DNA of 64,000 nt from Epichloe hybrida (lineage: Eukaryota; Ascomycota; Sordariomycetes; Hypocreales; Clavicipitaceae): positions 1 to 64,000 of the forward strand of contig JAFEKR010000067.1 in assembly GCA_019022495.1 (NCBI GenBank), read 5' to 3'. The position numbers were made by a program, and so were the translations under genes. Of this stretch, positions 10,321 through 22,060 are shown piece after piece. The notes under the pieces are model-generated. The model searched no databases. It saw nothing but the letters and a program-made list of their open reading frames with translations, and was not told where the DNA came from. Numbering within the stretch: the first letter of the stretch is position 1; each line of letters opens with the position of its first letter.

Positions 10321-13300
10321 TCAAAAAACAACAGCTTCGGGCTCTTCGAATCGAGCGTGGCCATAGTTTGTCGGCAGTTGTGGATTGTTGAACAGATGCC
10401 AGCAATTAGGGGCCTGCAAAATGTACCTGTCTGAAATTAGCATCCACCATTTCGTCGTCGAGACACCAAGGAAAGCTCACCTAGCCATGGCCTCTCTGAA
10501 TCGGGACTTGTATTCTTTCGGACTGGTCACCGTGGGTCGGTTCCGGCCACCACCAGCAAAGCCACGGTCCTTGATCCAACTTTCCAGCTTCTTGTCCCAG
10601 GTATACGTTCTAATGCAGTCAATGATGCCAACCACCAGCTCCTTTTTCTCCTCGTCAACGGCAATCATCAAGGAGTAGTCCATGACATTTTGTCGGGCCA
10701 AGAAAAGCGTGTCATTCCAAACGGACGCTCTAAGAAGTTTCTTGGAATGTTCTCTCGTAAACAGGGGTGATTCGTATATGTATTCCACCATATTTTCGTC
10801 CAACAATACTTCGTTCTGCTCTCCAGTCGACTGGATCTTGCGGTTCCGCATGGATCCCTTCAGGTCGAAAATCCGTGTCGGGGAGCGGTCGTAGAACAAG
10901 TTCTCGGTAATCAGAAGATCGAGCTTAATATCAGTGCCAGTGGTTGGGTTCTTTATGATGACTTGGAAGAAGCCCAGCATCTTGGCAATCACTGATGGCA
11001 AGTCGTGGAATAAGGCTTCAGCCATGATACTAAAGTAGCTAGGAGCAAACCGCAGAAAGGCCGAAGTTTCCACGGGAGATAAGCTCTGCCGCAACGTTAG
11101 CAATGCATTTCGATTCACGTCAATGTAACATGTCCGCATGATTCTTACCTTGAGAACAAGTCTGTCGTCCAATGTTTTGAGAAATACGGACTTGGTCTTG
11201 CCCCCTCTCGAATCCCATTTGAGGCAGCGAGACAGGCACTCGATGATTCGTTCGGCTACGCCACACTTGCGCCGCAATGCGTCGAATTGTTCGGCGTAGA
11301 AAATCTTGCATGTCATCATTGCTGCACCTTCTTTGAACTGGTACTTGAGATGAGTGCCGGTGGCCCGCAGCAAGCTCTTTTCCAGCTCTGTTTCGTTGAC
11401 CATGATGTCGCCGGCATCAGACGCTGGAATAGACTTGGGTTCTTCGTCGCTGATTCCTTCCACCTCTCGCTTCATCACCTCTTGAGCCTCTCTCCTAATC
11501 GTTGAGAGCTTGTTCTTGTAATCGTCACTGTTCAGGGCGAGCGCAATGACAGAGCTAGGCTCATCCTCTCGCACGATGATGTCTGAGTCAACGAAGATGT
11601 GGTCAGTTGAATTGACAGGATATTCCAATGGTGGCCATCCACTAGCTGAGGTCTCTGCCCAAAAGTTGGTAAGATACTTCATCAAGCTGGTCTTTTGGTG
11701 TTTTGGAAGCTCCAACGGAATTTCGGTGCTTGGCTCCAAGGCCTCCGCTAGCTCCTGGATATCAGGCAAGAATTCATCCGCAATACATGACTCCATGTCA
11801 CTAGTGGCACCCTCATCGTCCGAGTTCACCTGACTTGTTTCACTTTCGGGCGCAAGGTCACGTTCAGGCTTCGACACCTGATCCTCAGGCCTGACAATCG
11901 CTTCCGGGGGAGGAAGGAGTTGGGTGACGGGCTCAGATTTTGAGAGGCCGACTTCATTGTTAGCCGACGTTCTCGTTTGACCTTGGTCGACATCTCGTCC
12001 AGCCAGCTGCTCATTGGAGAGACTGTGCTCTTCAAACGCTTCGGCAACGTCATCATAAACCTGCACAATAGCCTTTGTGACCGTTCTGGGAAGCCTTGCT
12101 CGTGGTTGTCGAAGGTTCGCGGCTCTCTCCTTGCGATCCCGAATGCGTTCCCTCTCGAACTCTCGGCTTAGCTGTTCAAAATGTCGCGCCAGTGTCGACA
12201 CTTTGGATTCCCTTTTCTTGTGAGTTAAGCGCGGTATGCTAGATGCGGCATTCTTGCCGCGGTTTTTCAGCGCAGTCAACCCCAGTCGATCCGACAACTT
12301 CTTGTCCACCCTGATAGACCCTTCCGGGGGTGCTTCTGTTGCGGCATCAGGAGCTGGAGAAGGTCTAGCTTCCTTTATTGCCTGGGATTTGGTGGCAGCG
12401 GAGTGCGATTTGGACAGTAGCCGAGCAGGCTGAGATATCGCTCTCACCAGAGGCGGCGAGATGTTGGACCCTGACTTGCGACTAGGGCCTCGATCCGGTA
12501 CTGGTTTGCTTGTTACCTCCAAATGTTCGTTTCCTTGCAACGCCTGCTCCCTGCGCATTTGATCAACTTTCTCCGATAGAGATTGGCCAGATGTCGAGGA
12601 ATCAGTTGGGGCCCGAGCTGTTCCCGTGGGCAAAATTGGTGGTCGTCCTGTCGTCAGATTGAGAGCAATGGGGATCCTGGATGCTGTTTCGGGGACTATG
12701 GACTCCTGAGAGGCCGCTGCTGGTGTAGCTATCAACTCTGGTGATCCGGCCAAGTCCAGTCCTTCGACTCGCTCAATAGCTCCCTCGGCAGGAACATAGA
12801 CCTTCTCTTCTTCTTTCTCTTCTTCTTTCTCTTCTTCTTTCTCTTCTTCTTTCTCTTCTTCTTCCTCTTCGTCTTCCCCTTCTTCTTCCTCGCCATGCTT
12901 TTCAACCAGAGCTCCCGATGACGCCACACTAGTCTCCATTCCAATGTCAGTATATTCGTTGGGCTGAGTACTCTTCTCAGAAGCCTCAGTGAATGTTTGA
13001 GAAGGTCGCTCATCGCTATCCACAGCTGACCCAGTTCCGTCATTTGAGGCCAGCGATTCTTTAGACTCATTATCGGTAAAGATCTTCTTGAGCTGCATCA
13101 TCGTGATTTGACGCATGTCGCGATCTCCGAGAAAGTCGGCTTCGAACTTTGCAAAGGCTTGGTCCCATTCCCCCGCCTTTTCCAGCATTTCGCGTACAAT
13201 TTTGTTGAACGGAACGACCTCGTAGTATTTAGACTCGACGTAGGTGCGTTGCATCTGGCGGATGATGCCCGGTTGCTCGTCTTGAGTTTTCTTTATTAAT

Positions 13301-16300
13301 CTTTCAACTTCTGCCTTGCATGACTCCGCCTTTTCGGGCAACAGGCTCTCCGTTCGGATACTTTTCAGCCTAGCTCTTACCGAGGACATGAACTTGCCCC
13401 AGCGTTCTTCCATTTTGTTGTAGATTTCATTCTTGAGCTTCAGATCATTTGCTACCTTCCAAGTAATCCTGGCTCGTGGAACGACAATCTCGAGAAGATC
13501 AATAGGGTCCCAGTGGATTCGGACTCTAGAATCCCGCACACTGAAATACCGAACATGATCACGGTGGAGATCGTGAGGACAGTCCTCAATGTTCTTGGTT
13601 CTTAAGCCTCGACCCCAATAAAGTAGCTCCAAGTATTTCCCGAACGAGTACTTGAAAGTCGCATCAGACATGGCAACCTCTTCCGAGTCCTTCTTACAAA
13701 GCTTGCAGTAGGTCCACATCGTGATGCCATCGCCAAGTTCTGGTCGTCGTGGAGGGGGATTGGCAACGTGCTCGACAAAAACAGTGATTCGATACTCGTC
13801 GTGCACATAAGTTCTATGATGGTCGACCAGTTTTTTTTCGCATCCATTGGAGTTGCAAACATCATCTTTGCTGTACGCGAGGTCTTCAATGTATTGGCCC
13901 AGTGCACAGTCTGCATCCATGCCTGTGTCCACATGTTGCTCGTCATAAAAGTTTATGGCAACCAAGCCAGGCTCTATGCAAGGAATCTTGGTGTCCGTGC
14001 AAATGACAGAGTACAGAACCACAATGTTTTGATGAGAGTAAGGATCGAATAAATCCAAGTTGCCTTGAATATACGTCTCCCATTGACGGGTTTGTGTCTG
14101 ATAGTTGAAGAGAGCTTTGTCATATTCTGCATCATGGACAGCGTGCAGGACCTCCATGACTTGCCGCTGTGCCTTCTGTCCAATCTTTTCGACCATTTCC
14201 GGCTTGATGAGTTGAAATTTGTGGCGGCTAGCTTTCTCCGAGTCTTCCTCCACTGCATCCTGGTCGCGCAGCCGGCGAAGATACAAGAGTCTCCTCTCCT
14301 GTTCTCGCGTCCTCATCAGAAGATATGGTTGCTTGAACTTGACATAAGGGGATGCAGATAAGATCTTGGTCTCGTACTTGGCCACCATGTCGCTGTAAAA
14401 GGTTGGCATCGGAACATCATCAGGCACTTGACTATCGGGAGAGGCATGCGTATGGTTCGCATGGAGGTGCACCCGTTGGGCTGGTTCTATGCTTTGTATC
14501 GCCGACTGTGCCGAGGTGTCAGCTTCGTCAGTACCCGTACTGATGCTGTCCACCGTAACTTGTGATGGTGGTTCGCTTTCATTTGATGGATGGTTGATGA
14601 CCATGGTAGGGCCACCTTTGGTGTATTCCCCGCCCGAGCTCACGGATCTGAGGCTGTCACTGAATCCCTGCAGTGAGTTTGACAAGGAAGTCTCGCTGTC
14701 TTCAGGAGGTTCCACAGATTCGTCGCGAAGTAAGCTTGACTCCAGCTTCAGGTTGTAAACCACGTACACCATGAATTCCATGATGTGCTTGATGCGTTTG
14801 AGCAACTCGCTGGTAGCTCCACGCAAGGCTATTGTGCATCCCAAATCGGGACGACAGCCAGACAGGAAGATGTAGGATTTCTTTCGGCCAGGATAATCGT
14901 TGTTGACAAACGTCCGCACCTCAAATGCGGAGCAGCGTCCCACGCGTACAGGAAGGGCCAACATGTCCAAGGATTCAATAATCTCAGCCTCGGCACATCT
15001 CGCAACCGCTTCAATCACAGTATCTTTGACATTGTACACCACAGATATGTTCGCCTCAGACAGATACTGCAAGGCAACCCCAGAGACGCCTTTTTGGGCA
15101 AGTAATATTTGTGGTCGGAGATTCGTAATTCGTTGCACTACGACTCGTAGAAACTCTTTCTCTTGCTCGATCACAGGTTGCAGGCTCATAAAATGCTGTT
15201 GATGTCGCTGATATTCGATTGGAAAAGTAACAAGTACGACTCGAGGGTTTGTAATTCGTCGTGGCATGCTCTTCAAGGCTAAGTTTTTGGTGAACACTAC
15301 TCCAGAGACATAGCAACTATCACCAGGCCGTCCACCGGGTATCTTCTTCAGCTTGACATAATGTCGTAGGTCCATATCTTCACCCTTTGCAACGTCCGGT
15401 GTCACATCGTCCGTCAGCTGCAAGAGCATCGGTACAAGCGCCTTTTGCCATGCTCCAGGGTTAGGGATTTCAGAATCGTTCAAGAGTTGATGTAAAAGTT
15501 TGTGGACATGCTTCAAGCTGTATTTGTTCAGCTCCCTCTTCGGTGACATTTTCTTATGCAGCGAGTCGCTCCTGGTAAGTTGAGTCCCTGAGTAACCCAG
15601 GCCTGAGTGATCGATGCCATGGGGCATCTCAGCTGAGGCTGACGGGCCTTTGTATATAGCTGACTTGGGTCGAGGTGAACCGTGATGATGGGCATTCCCA
15701 CTGACGTTACTGAGATTTCTACGCCTGGTCGACCTTCGGTGGTTCAAGAAACTGATTGGCCCGCTTGTGTCATCAAGTACTCCTCTGCTGACATAACTCA
15801 TCCCGCTGATACTCTTTTCATGCCGATGACGATGTTTCCTTGTTTGATTCATATAAGAAGGGAATCCGGATCTATCCTGTTCATAGCTTGTGGACTGTAC
15901 GTCTGGCCCAGCCATGGTTGCAAATATTCCCATCTGCTCATCGCCACTCGAGTCTTCAGACATGTAGTCTGCCAGATCTGGATCAATGATGTTGTCATCA
16001 TGAAAAGCGGGGAATTTTGGCTTCTTGGCGTTTTCGTCGCCGATTCCCTTTCTGAAAGGAGCTTGTTGCTCTGGGGCAGGTTTAAATCGACCAAGAAACC
16101 CATGTTTTGAGTGATGCCTTTTGTGTCCAGCAGAGGATTGGGGCCGACCCGACGTCGTAAGGGATTTCAGTGAACGCGATGAACCAGGACGGCTCAGTTG
16201 AGGAGAATCAATTTCCAGCACTGCTGACGCTCTATTCGCGGAATCCCTCACTCGACGAGTTGCTGGGATAGCCATCATGGGCGTGGCAAACGAACGAGAG

Positions 16301-17931
16301 TCCTCTGAGCCCTCAGAGCCCGCAGCGACACTCGAAGGTTTCGATTTGCTGATTACGGTCTCGGAAGAATCCTTTGGATTGCTGGGGCCAAATATCTTGG
16401 GCAGAAAGGACCGCTCATCGCCCGAATCATCCGAGCCACTCCCATCAAATCGGCGAGTGATGACATCGAAACAATTTTTGCACACCCTCAGCGACCCTTG
16501 AACACCGAACTTTTCGCCCGACACTACTGTTGTACATTTGGAATCAAAGATGCAACCGCAGGTGCGGCAGTGGTGTTTTCGGCGGAAGGCCGTGAAAGGC
16601 GTCTGGCAGAGGAAACATTCTTTGACAGTGTCGTCCTTCATCCAAAATTCTTTGCTCAAGACTTGCCGCCGCATCTTGTCAAGCTGAGCACTCATCTGAT
16701 CAGAGGCTCGTTCGTGGCCACGCGTTGTACCTGGGATCCGACCCGAGTCGGGATGCAAGTGTCTGGGGTGAATTTCTTGATTAAAAGAGTCGTGATGTAC
16801 CGAGCCGTGAGCAGAGGTGTTGACAGCACTGGCAGCAGCGGTGCCTCTGTCGACGGACGAGTCTCTCGAACCAACATACCTTGGTGATCGAGAATGACTG
16901 ATTCTGTCGATGACCGCGGGTGTTCTTCTGTAGTCATCCATCTGGAGTGCCGAAGAGGTACCTGAAGGATTCCGCACATGATGGCGACTTGGCACCGTGG
17001 ATGTGGCTGAAGGGGCGGATGATTTCGTTTGGACAGGGCTGAAGGGGGCATCCAGGCTACCTTCAACACTTGACGCATCATCTCTGCCAGCTCGAGGAGG
17101 CAGTCTACTATCATGTGCATCGTACAGCGCGGCATGTTCCACCTGAAGCTCTACCCTGCTAAGGCTTCTTCTGCTAGAGGCTTGCCCTGTGCTGTCCTCG
17201 GTTCGAATCGTACTACGACTTGCATCGCGTTTCAAAGCTACAGGTGGTGCTATGGTAGGGTCGGCGACAACAGAGCTTGTAGCTTTTGTCGGTAGGCTCT
17301 GTCTGCTCGAAGAGCTTGATTTTGGTCCAGTCATTAAGCTAATACTGGTCGACTTGACGGACTGCTGTCCCAGCGAGCGGGCATCTGCGGATACAGACAA
17401 GGCTGCAGTTGAAGACGCTTCTGTCATCGGTAGACCGCCAGTAGAGTGTGTAGTGATGGTTGCATTGGTGTCGACTCGGGTCAGTGATGATACAGATGGC
17501 CTAGATGCGTGGCTAGGTGTCACAGAAGATCGCTTGGATGTGGCCTCTAGAGCTTGCATCGAGCTCTCTTTGATATCCTTTGCTTCCTTGACGGCTGCCT
17601 TGGTAGGGCTTACGCCACCCACGGCTTCACGAAACCGATTATACAAGCCGCTGAGGCCATTCTGTACCAACCCTCCCGCTCCCTGTCTACTCTCGGATGC
17701 GGGGATTCCCTCTGGTGGGGGCGCATAATCGTTAAACGTGGTCAAGGATTCGCAACGACTCGCCGATGTATGTATTTCGTCGAGGGCGTGCGCAAGACGC
17801 TCTTTATCTAAAGTTGACGATGTGGAATGCGTCGAGCCACGGCGGTTCCGGAAGGTTATGGGCGAGCTGAGGCCGACGGAAGTAGCTGGCGAGGCAGGAC
17901 GCCTTGGATTAGAGGTGGAACTACTCGCCAT
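10321..17931 (-). CDS. FAB1: 1-phosphatidylinositol-3-phosphate 5-kinase Fab1/PIKfyve
   Basis: Two exons on the minus strand, 17931-10481 and 10426-10321, are separated by a 54-nt intron (GTGAGC...GACAG). They give 2518 aa. Stopping at the in-frame TGA at 10477 would cut off the conserved tail; splicing restores EAMARYILQAPNCW and a natural end. Domains in order: a Ser-rich N-terminus; a FYVE zinc finger at about 430-495 (CFLCQTPF, RKHHCRTCG, CKNCF) that binds PI3P; a TCP-1/chaperonin-like domain at about 850-1080 (GCTIALRGA); a Cys-rich region at about 1355-1440; an acidic KEEE repeat near 1690-1710; and a C-terminal PIPK kinase at about 2190-2500 (RIFDLKGSMRNR, NVMDYSLMIA). It makes PI(3,5)P2 on vacuoles and endosomes, controlling vacuole size and acidification. 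Length is normal for fungal Fab1. Confidence 0.96.
12803..12862 (-). repeat. 12-bp coding minisatellite in FAB1 (KEEE repeat)
   Basis: Five copies of a 12-bp unit (CTTTCTCTTCTT on the + strand) encode consecutive Lys-Glu-Glu-Glu blocks in the disordered linker ahead of the kinase domain. The period is a multiple of three, so changes in copy number would keep the frame. Confidence 0.8.
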
Positions 17932-18972
17932 GGTGCTGACAAAAGTGGTAGTGAAGGGTTTCGAAGACTACTACGTTCGTCATGGGCCAAGAAAATCTTG
18001 ATCGAGCGATTCGTCCCATGGGAGGCGTGTTGTATTCGCGTATCAATATCAAGTCTGCAAGAGCTCGGTACGTATTTCTCGACAAGTTCGACGCATGGTG
18101 TGTACACTGCAAACAAACAAAGCAGGTTACTGGTGACAGTTGGCGAGGCAAGCTGAGCAGGACGAGCAAGGCCTATATTTGGAGGCAGTACAAGTCGTGG
18201 GTTCTCGAGAAGGAGTTTCCGATTCCCAAATCCTGGGGGCCTTTGTGCCAGAGGCTGGCACACCGCTGGCAAATCTGACGCGCCGGCAACGAAATCGTTC
18301 GCCGGGTTTGAGACACCAGACTAGGGATGACAAAACAGCTTGTCAGATGCAAAGTTGGAGTTGCACGAAAAGAATGCGGCCGGCGGTCTGCAAGCCACGA
18401 AGACTTGCTGAGATTCGGTGGCGGGGCCTTCGAAATCACGCCGATGAGTGACAAAGCACGCAGATGTAGCTCATTTCCGACTGACTAACCAGACTGACAG
18501 TCGCCTTCGATACTACGGAGTAGATGTTGGAGATGCAAGCTGCACGACGCGCCGTCGAGGCTGGGATCAATTGGTAGTCGGGAGCTGTTGCGTCAGGGCC
18601 CACGGCGGCGGGGTTTGGTGCCTCGCTTGTTGGCGTTTTACTGGCTCGTGCTAGCGCCATCCATACCGGATTTCACTGCGTACAGTGGGTAGAGTGGGTA
18701 GAGCCCAATCGATCCAATCCACCCGGAGCTGCCCAACAAGCTTCATCGTTTTGTTGTTGACAACTTGGTATGTACTCCGTGCAGCGGTGGGTGTATCGAC
18801 ACGGACCAGACCCCACGAGGAACTTGAAAATTGTCCCGCAGTTCAAGGACAGCGTTGCGCGCCATTACATATTTCGGCCAACATTGCCAACCCAAGCGTC
18901 TATCCATCTTGGGCACACGGCGATTGCCATGGCACCACGTTCGTCCTGGACTACGTCTCCAAGGTAGCCACC
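17932..18972. promoter_or_regulatory. Divergent intergenic region between FAB1 and the gene at 18973
   Basis: About 1.04 kb lies between divergent starts. It carries one exact TACGGAGTA (18514-18522) and one near copy, TACTCCGTG (18773-18781), of the nonamer noted elsewhere. No coding frame is convincing. An in-frame extension of the downstream protein up to 18685 exists, but it begins at a GTG and lacks protein character. Confidence 0.4.
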
Positions 18973-20829
18973 ATGTCTTCCAGCTCGTCGCCTCAGCAAA
19001 CCGTCCAGGTGCAGCTGGGGCGGCGATTTGCAACCATACCGAGAGACCAGCTTCAAATTCTGGATCACAATGGCGCGTGGGCCGTCGATCCGAGTGAACG
19101 CCAGGGTGTTCCTCAAATTCCAGATCATATCTTGCAAGGTATAATCTCATACCACTCGATGCAAATCCGACATACAGGAGAAGTCGCACACCGGGCCTTG
19201 TCTACTGCTGATGACGTTGTGCCCGAAAAAGAGTCGCACGGACTGGCTAATGAAGACAATGACGATGGAACCGGCGAAGACAAAAATGTCGGCGAAGCCA
19301 GTAATCAAGAGGAAGACGACGGCGAGGAGAGCGTAATCTCTGGGTGGTCTGTTTCTCCGCCTCGGGCATCAGCAAAATCCATCCCGTCACCACAATTTCA
19401 GTCTCAAATTGTTCAAGAGACGCCTCAGGTCGACCACCCGGATGACGATGTATCAGTATCCCAGCATTTGGTGCCACAGCTACCACGGCACCGTTCTCTG
19501 CACCATGTCGAACCCATTGAGGAGGAGGAGGAGGATGAAGAAGAAATGGAAGTAGATCTGCCTAGAGCTCATCAGAGCTCTCAAGCTCGAGTGAATCTTG
19601 TATCAGCGCGCATGCAGGTGACATCTACCCCGGCTGATGGCATCATTACGCAAAACACCAGCAATGAGACGCCGTCCTGTGCTCAGCCTGACCAACGGGT
19701 TATCCCTGGAACTGTATTTCCGAAACAATATGCCGTGCCGCGTGTAGACGGACCAGAACGTAGGAAGCATCGCAGAATGCAACCTATTCAATTCAAAGGG
19801 ACCACGCCAGTCAAGAGGGCGAACCCCTCGGCCTTCGAGAGGCTGCCTACTACATCACGACTTGCCGAGGTGGACAGCTCCCTGTCTACTTCGTCCAGCT
19901 CACTTATACCAGCTACCTGTGCGACAAACTCAACTCAAAACTCGACAACAGGCCATCCACTTGCCGCCCAGCAATCCACCGCCGAACACGCTTCTGGGCT
20001 GAATCCTCTCCATCAATCTTACGACACTGTTTCACACACTAGGCCGTCCATCGAGAATCTCACCCTCCAATCGAAACGTGCAACACCCTCCTCCAAAGAT
20101 ATGTACAGCTTTTTTAAAACAGCATATCCTTCCTACGCGACTTCCCACGCGGGTACCCTCAAAAACTTCATCAAAGCCATGCTTTGTCTCGAATTTCTTC
20201 AAGCAGAAAGAGCCCTTCGCGAATTTCTATACGACGATTTTATCCGTGCCTTCTCGAGTGGGTATCTCGGTTACGTACGAAATGCTGGCGCGGGCCAAGA
20301 AGCCCTCCCCGCGATTGAGTGGTTCAACCTGCTTGATGGGCGACCCGAATACTCTCAGATGATCATTAACAAGAAGAATGTGAAGGGAGTTTTGGACGCA
20401 TACCCGGAGGAAGTTGCTCTCGCAAGACAGTACATCTCTGGCAAGTCACAGAAAGAAGAGGCACCACATCGAGAAACTAAACAGCTGGAAGCGGGCGAAA
20501 GATTGGACGTGGACATGCACACGAGCCAAACACCGGAGGGCTCTCCCGCAGGGACAGCAAGAAATCCTCGCAGGTCATCTATGCCGTCTCCGGAACTGGG
20601 GACTGACGGCCCTGGGCTACCTGGGCTCGGGCCGCCGTCTTCGGCAAGGCTTCCCAGAACACCAAGTGCGTCGCATTACTTTGAAAGAATGAGGTCAGAG
20701 AGTAGGAGCAAGCCGGCAAGACCGAGAGCGGTGGACCACCAAGCTCGGCTGCGCGAGCATTTCAGAAGAGCCAAGGCCAAAAACACACGCAGTTCAGGGA
20801 GCCGACATGAGTCGGCGCAGCTCAATTAA
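18973..20829 (+). CDS. Unrecognised fungal protein with a conserved-looking C-terminal block
   Basis: A single exon of 618 aa. I start it at the ATG at 18973 because it sits in GTAGCCACCATGTCT, a near-ideal Kozak context; the longer frame has no upstream ATG that fits. The N-terminus (VQLGRRFATIPRDQLQILDH) and a block at about 377-490 (MYSFFKTAYPSYATSHAGTL, FLYDDFIRAFSSGYLGYV, LPAIEWFNLL) look folded and hydrophobic. The rest is acidic, Ser/Pro-rich and probably disordered (EEEEEDEEEMEVD near residue 190). There is no signal peptide or membrane segment. The C-terminal tail is Arg/Lys-rich, which would suit a nuclear protein. I do not recognise the family and assign no function. Confidence 0.8.
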   Translation: MSSSSSPQQTVQVQLGRRFATIPRDQLQILDHNGAWAVDPSERQGVPQIPDHILQGIISYHSMQIRHTGEVAHRALSTADDVVPEKESHGLANEDNDDGTGEDKNVGEASNQEEDDGEESVISGWSVSPPRASAKSIPSPQFQSQIVQETPQVDHPDDDVSVSQHLVPQLPRHRSLHHVEPIEEEEEDEEEMEVDLPRAHQSSQARVNLVSARMQVTSTPADGIITQNTSNETPSCAQPDQRVIPGTVFPKQYAVPRVDGPERRKHRRMQPIQFKGTTPVKRANPSAFERLPTTSRLAEVDSSLSTSSSSLIPATCATNSTQNSTTGHPLAAQQSTAEHASGLNPLHQSYDTVSHTRPSIENLTLQSKRATPSSKDMYSFFKTAYPSYATSHAGTLKNFIKAMLCLEFLQAERALREFLYDDFIRAFSSGYLGYVRNAGAGQEALPAIEWFNLLDGRPEYSQMIINKKNVKGVLDAYPEEVALARQYISGKSQKEEAPHRETKQLEAGERLDVDMHTSQTPEGSPAGTARNPRRSSMPSPELGTDGPGLPGLGPPSSARLPRTPSASHYFERMRSESRSKPARPRAVDHQARLREHFRRAKAKNTRSSGSRHESAQLN

Positions 20830-21446
20830 TTTGTTGTCGGCTGCATATGGAGGCTATTACGCTGTAATTTTTATTTATTTATTTATTTCATGAGCGCTTG
20901 CAACAGACTCCAGCCAAGGCTCAGCCGGATGCCGCAAGAAATCGCATTACGTGAAATCATGTCCCTCGGAATATATCTTCATCACGGATCGGAAAGTTCC
21001 AGTGTAACCATTAGGCAGATGTGTATCTTTTGAACTGTGCGTGGGCTTTTGTTCTGTCTTCTAAATACCTAGGTAGGCGTGGTCAATAACGCCAAAAAAA
21101 ATATGTACATGACTTTGTAGTAAGAAAAAAAGAAGAAAGAAAGTTTTTCATCATAATGGCTCCTTGAGGAGTCCAATTTCGTTACATCTAAGGCTGGGTC
21201 TTTTTTTTTTTTTTTTTTTTTTTTTTGCGTCCCATGTCAATCTCTCTTTTTCATTGACCATCCCTCCCCCCTTGGCGCAGCCATATAGCTCTCATCCGAC
21301 ACAGACGGAAGGGAAAAGGGGGTAGAGGTTCAGCGACGATTTCTTTTCCCCGGTGGTTGAAAAATATTCGGTCGTTACAGATTCCCGGTTCAATTCTTCA
21401 CGTGTTCTTCATTAATTCCATTGCGTGGCTTTCTTGCTGGTTGCTT
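20830..21446. terminator. Convergent 3' region with ATTT repeats and a poly(T) run
   Basis: This lies between the stop of the 18973 gene and the BolA stop. It contains TTTA/TTTATTTATTT repeats at 20870-20889 and a 26-base T run at about 21201-21226. Both are typical of 3' UTR or transcription-end DNA. No gene is seen. Confidence 0.45.
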
Positions 21447-22060
21447 TCAAGATGTGCTTGGCGGCGTATCCTCCTTGTCTTTGGCTTCAGCCTCGGCAGC
21501 CTTCTTCTTGCTCTGACGCTCCTCTTCCTCGGGGGTAAGCGTCTTGAGCTGAAGAGCGTGGATGCCGCCCTCGAGGGCCATTTCATCACGGAGAAGGGCG
21601 TAGACCATTCTGTGGCGGGCGGACTGCATTTTGGACTTGAACGCGTCGGATGTAATGACGAGTCTGGAAGGGGAGGGGGTGTGTATCACGGTGAGTCAAG
21701 GGGCATTCCAGATTGTATTTTTGGGGGCCCAGATGCAGAAGAGAATAAGATGTCGTGGGAGCAATGGAGATGCAGGCTGAACACATACCTGAAGTGGGTC
21801 TCCTTGGATGAGCTGCCCTGCATGGCCTTGTGGTGAGAGTGAAGATGAGAGTCGTTGTAAATCTCAAAGGTCAGCGGATTGAAAGCAGCTGTGACCTGCG
21901 TTTGTTGAAATGAGGTGATTAGCCAGTCGGGCAAGATGGAAAGAATTCGGAGGACATGACCTACCTTGGCACGAATGGCATCCTCAATGGGAGTAGCAGA
22001 AGTCATGGTGGAGAATTGTCTCCCGGCATTCGAGAATCCCAATGCGTATCGTCGCAACAT
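21447..22060 (-). CDS. BOL1: Mitochondrial BolA-like protein
   Basis: Three exons on the minus strand, 22060-21965, 21895-21789 and 21663-21447, give 139 aa. The introns are 69 and 125 nt. The first 18 residues (MLRRYALGFSNAGRQFST) are basic, Ser-containing and free of acids, like a mitochondrial presequence; an internal Met at 19 could give a shorter form. The BolA fold follows: IEDAIRAKVTAAFNPLTFEI, then HLHSHHKAMQ and THFRLVITSDAF. The invariant histidine region and RHRMVYALLRDEM helix are present. A Lys/Glu-rich tail ends the protein. BolA proteins work with monothiol glutaredoxins in mitochondrial Fe-S cluster delivery. Exon joins restore the family sequence exactly, so I trust the model. 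Confidence 0.9.

Noticed and set aside
18685..18972. N-terminal extension of the 18973 gene
   Set aside because: It starts at a GTG, includes promoter-like sequence, and the ATG at 18973 has a near-perfect Kozak context.
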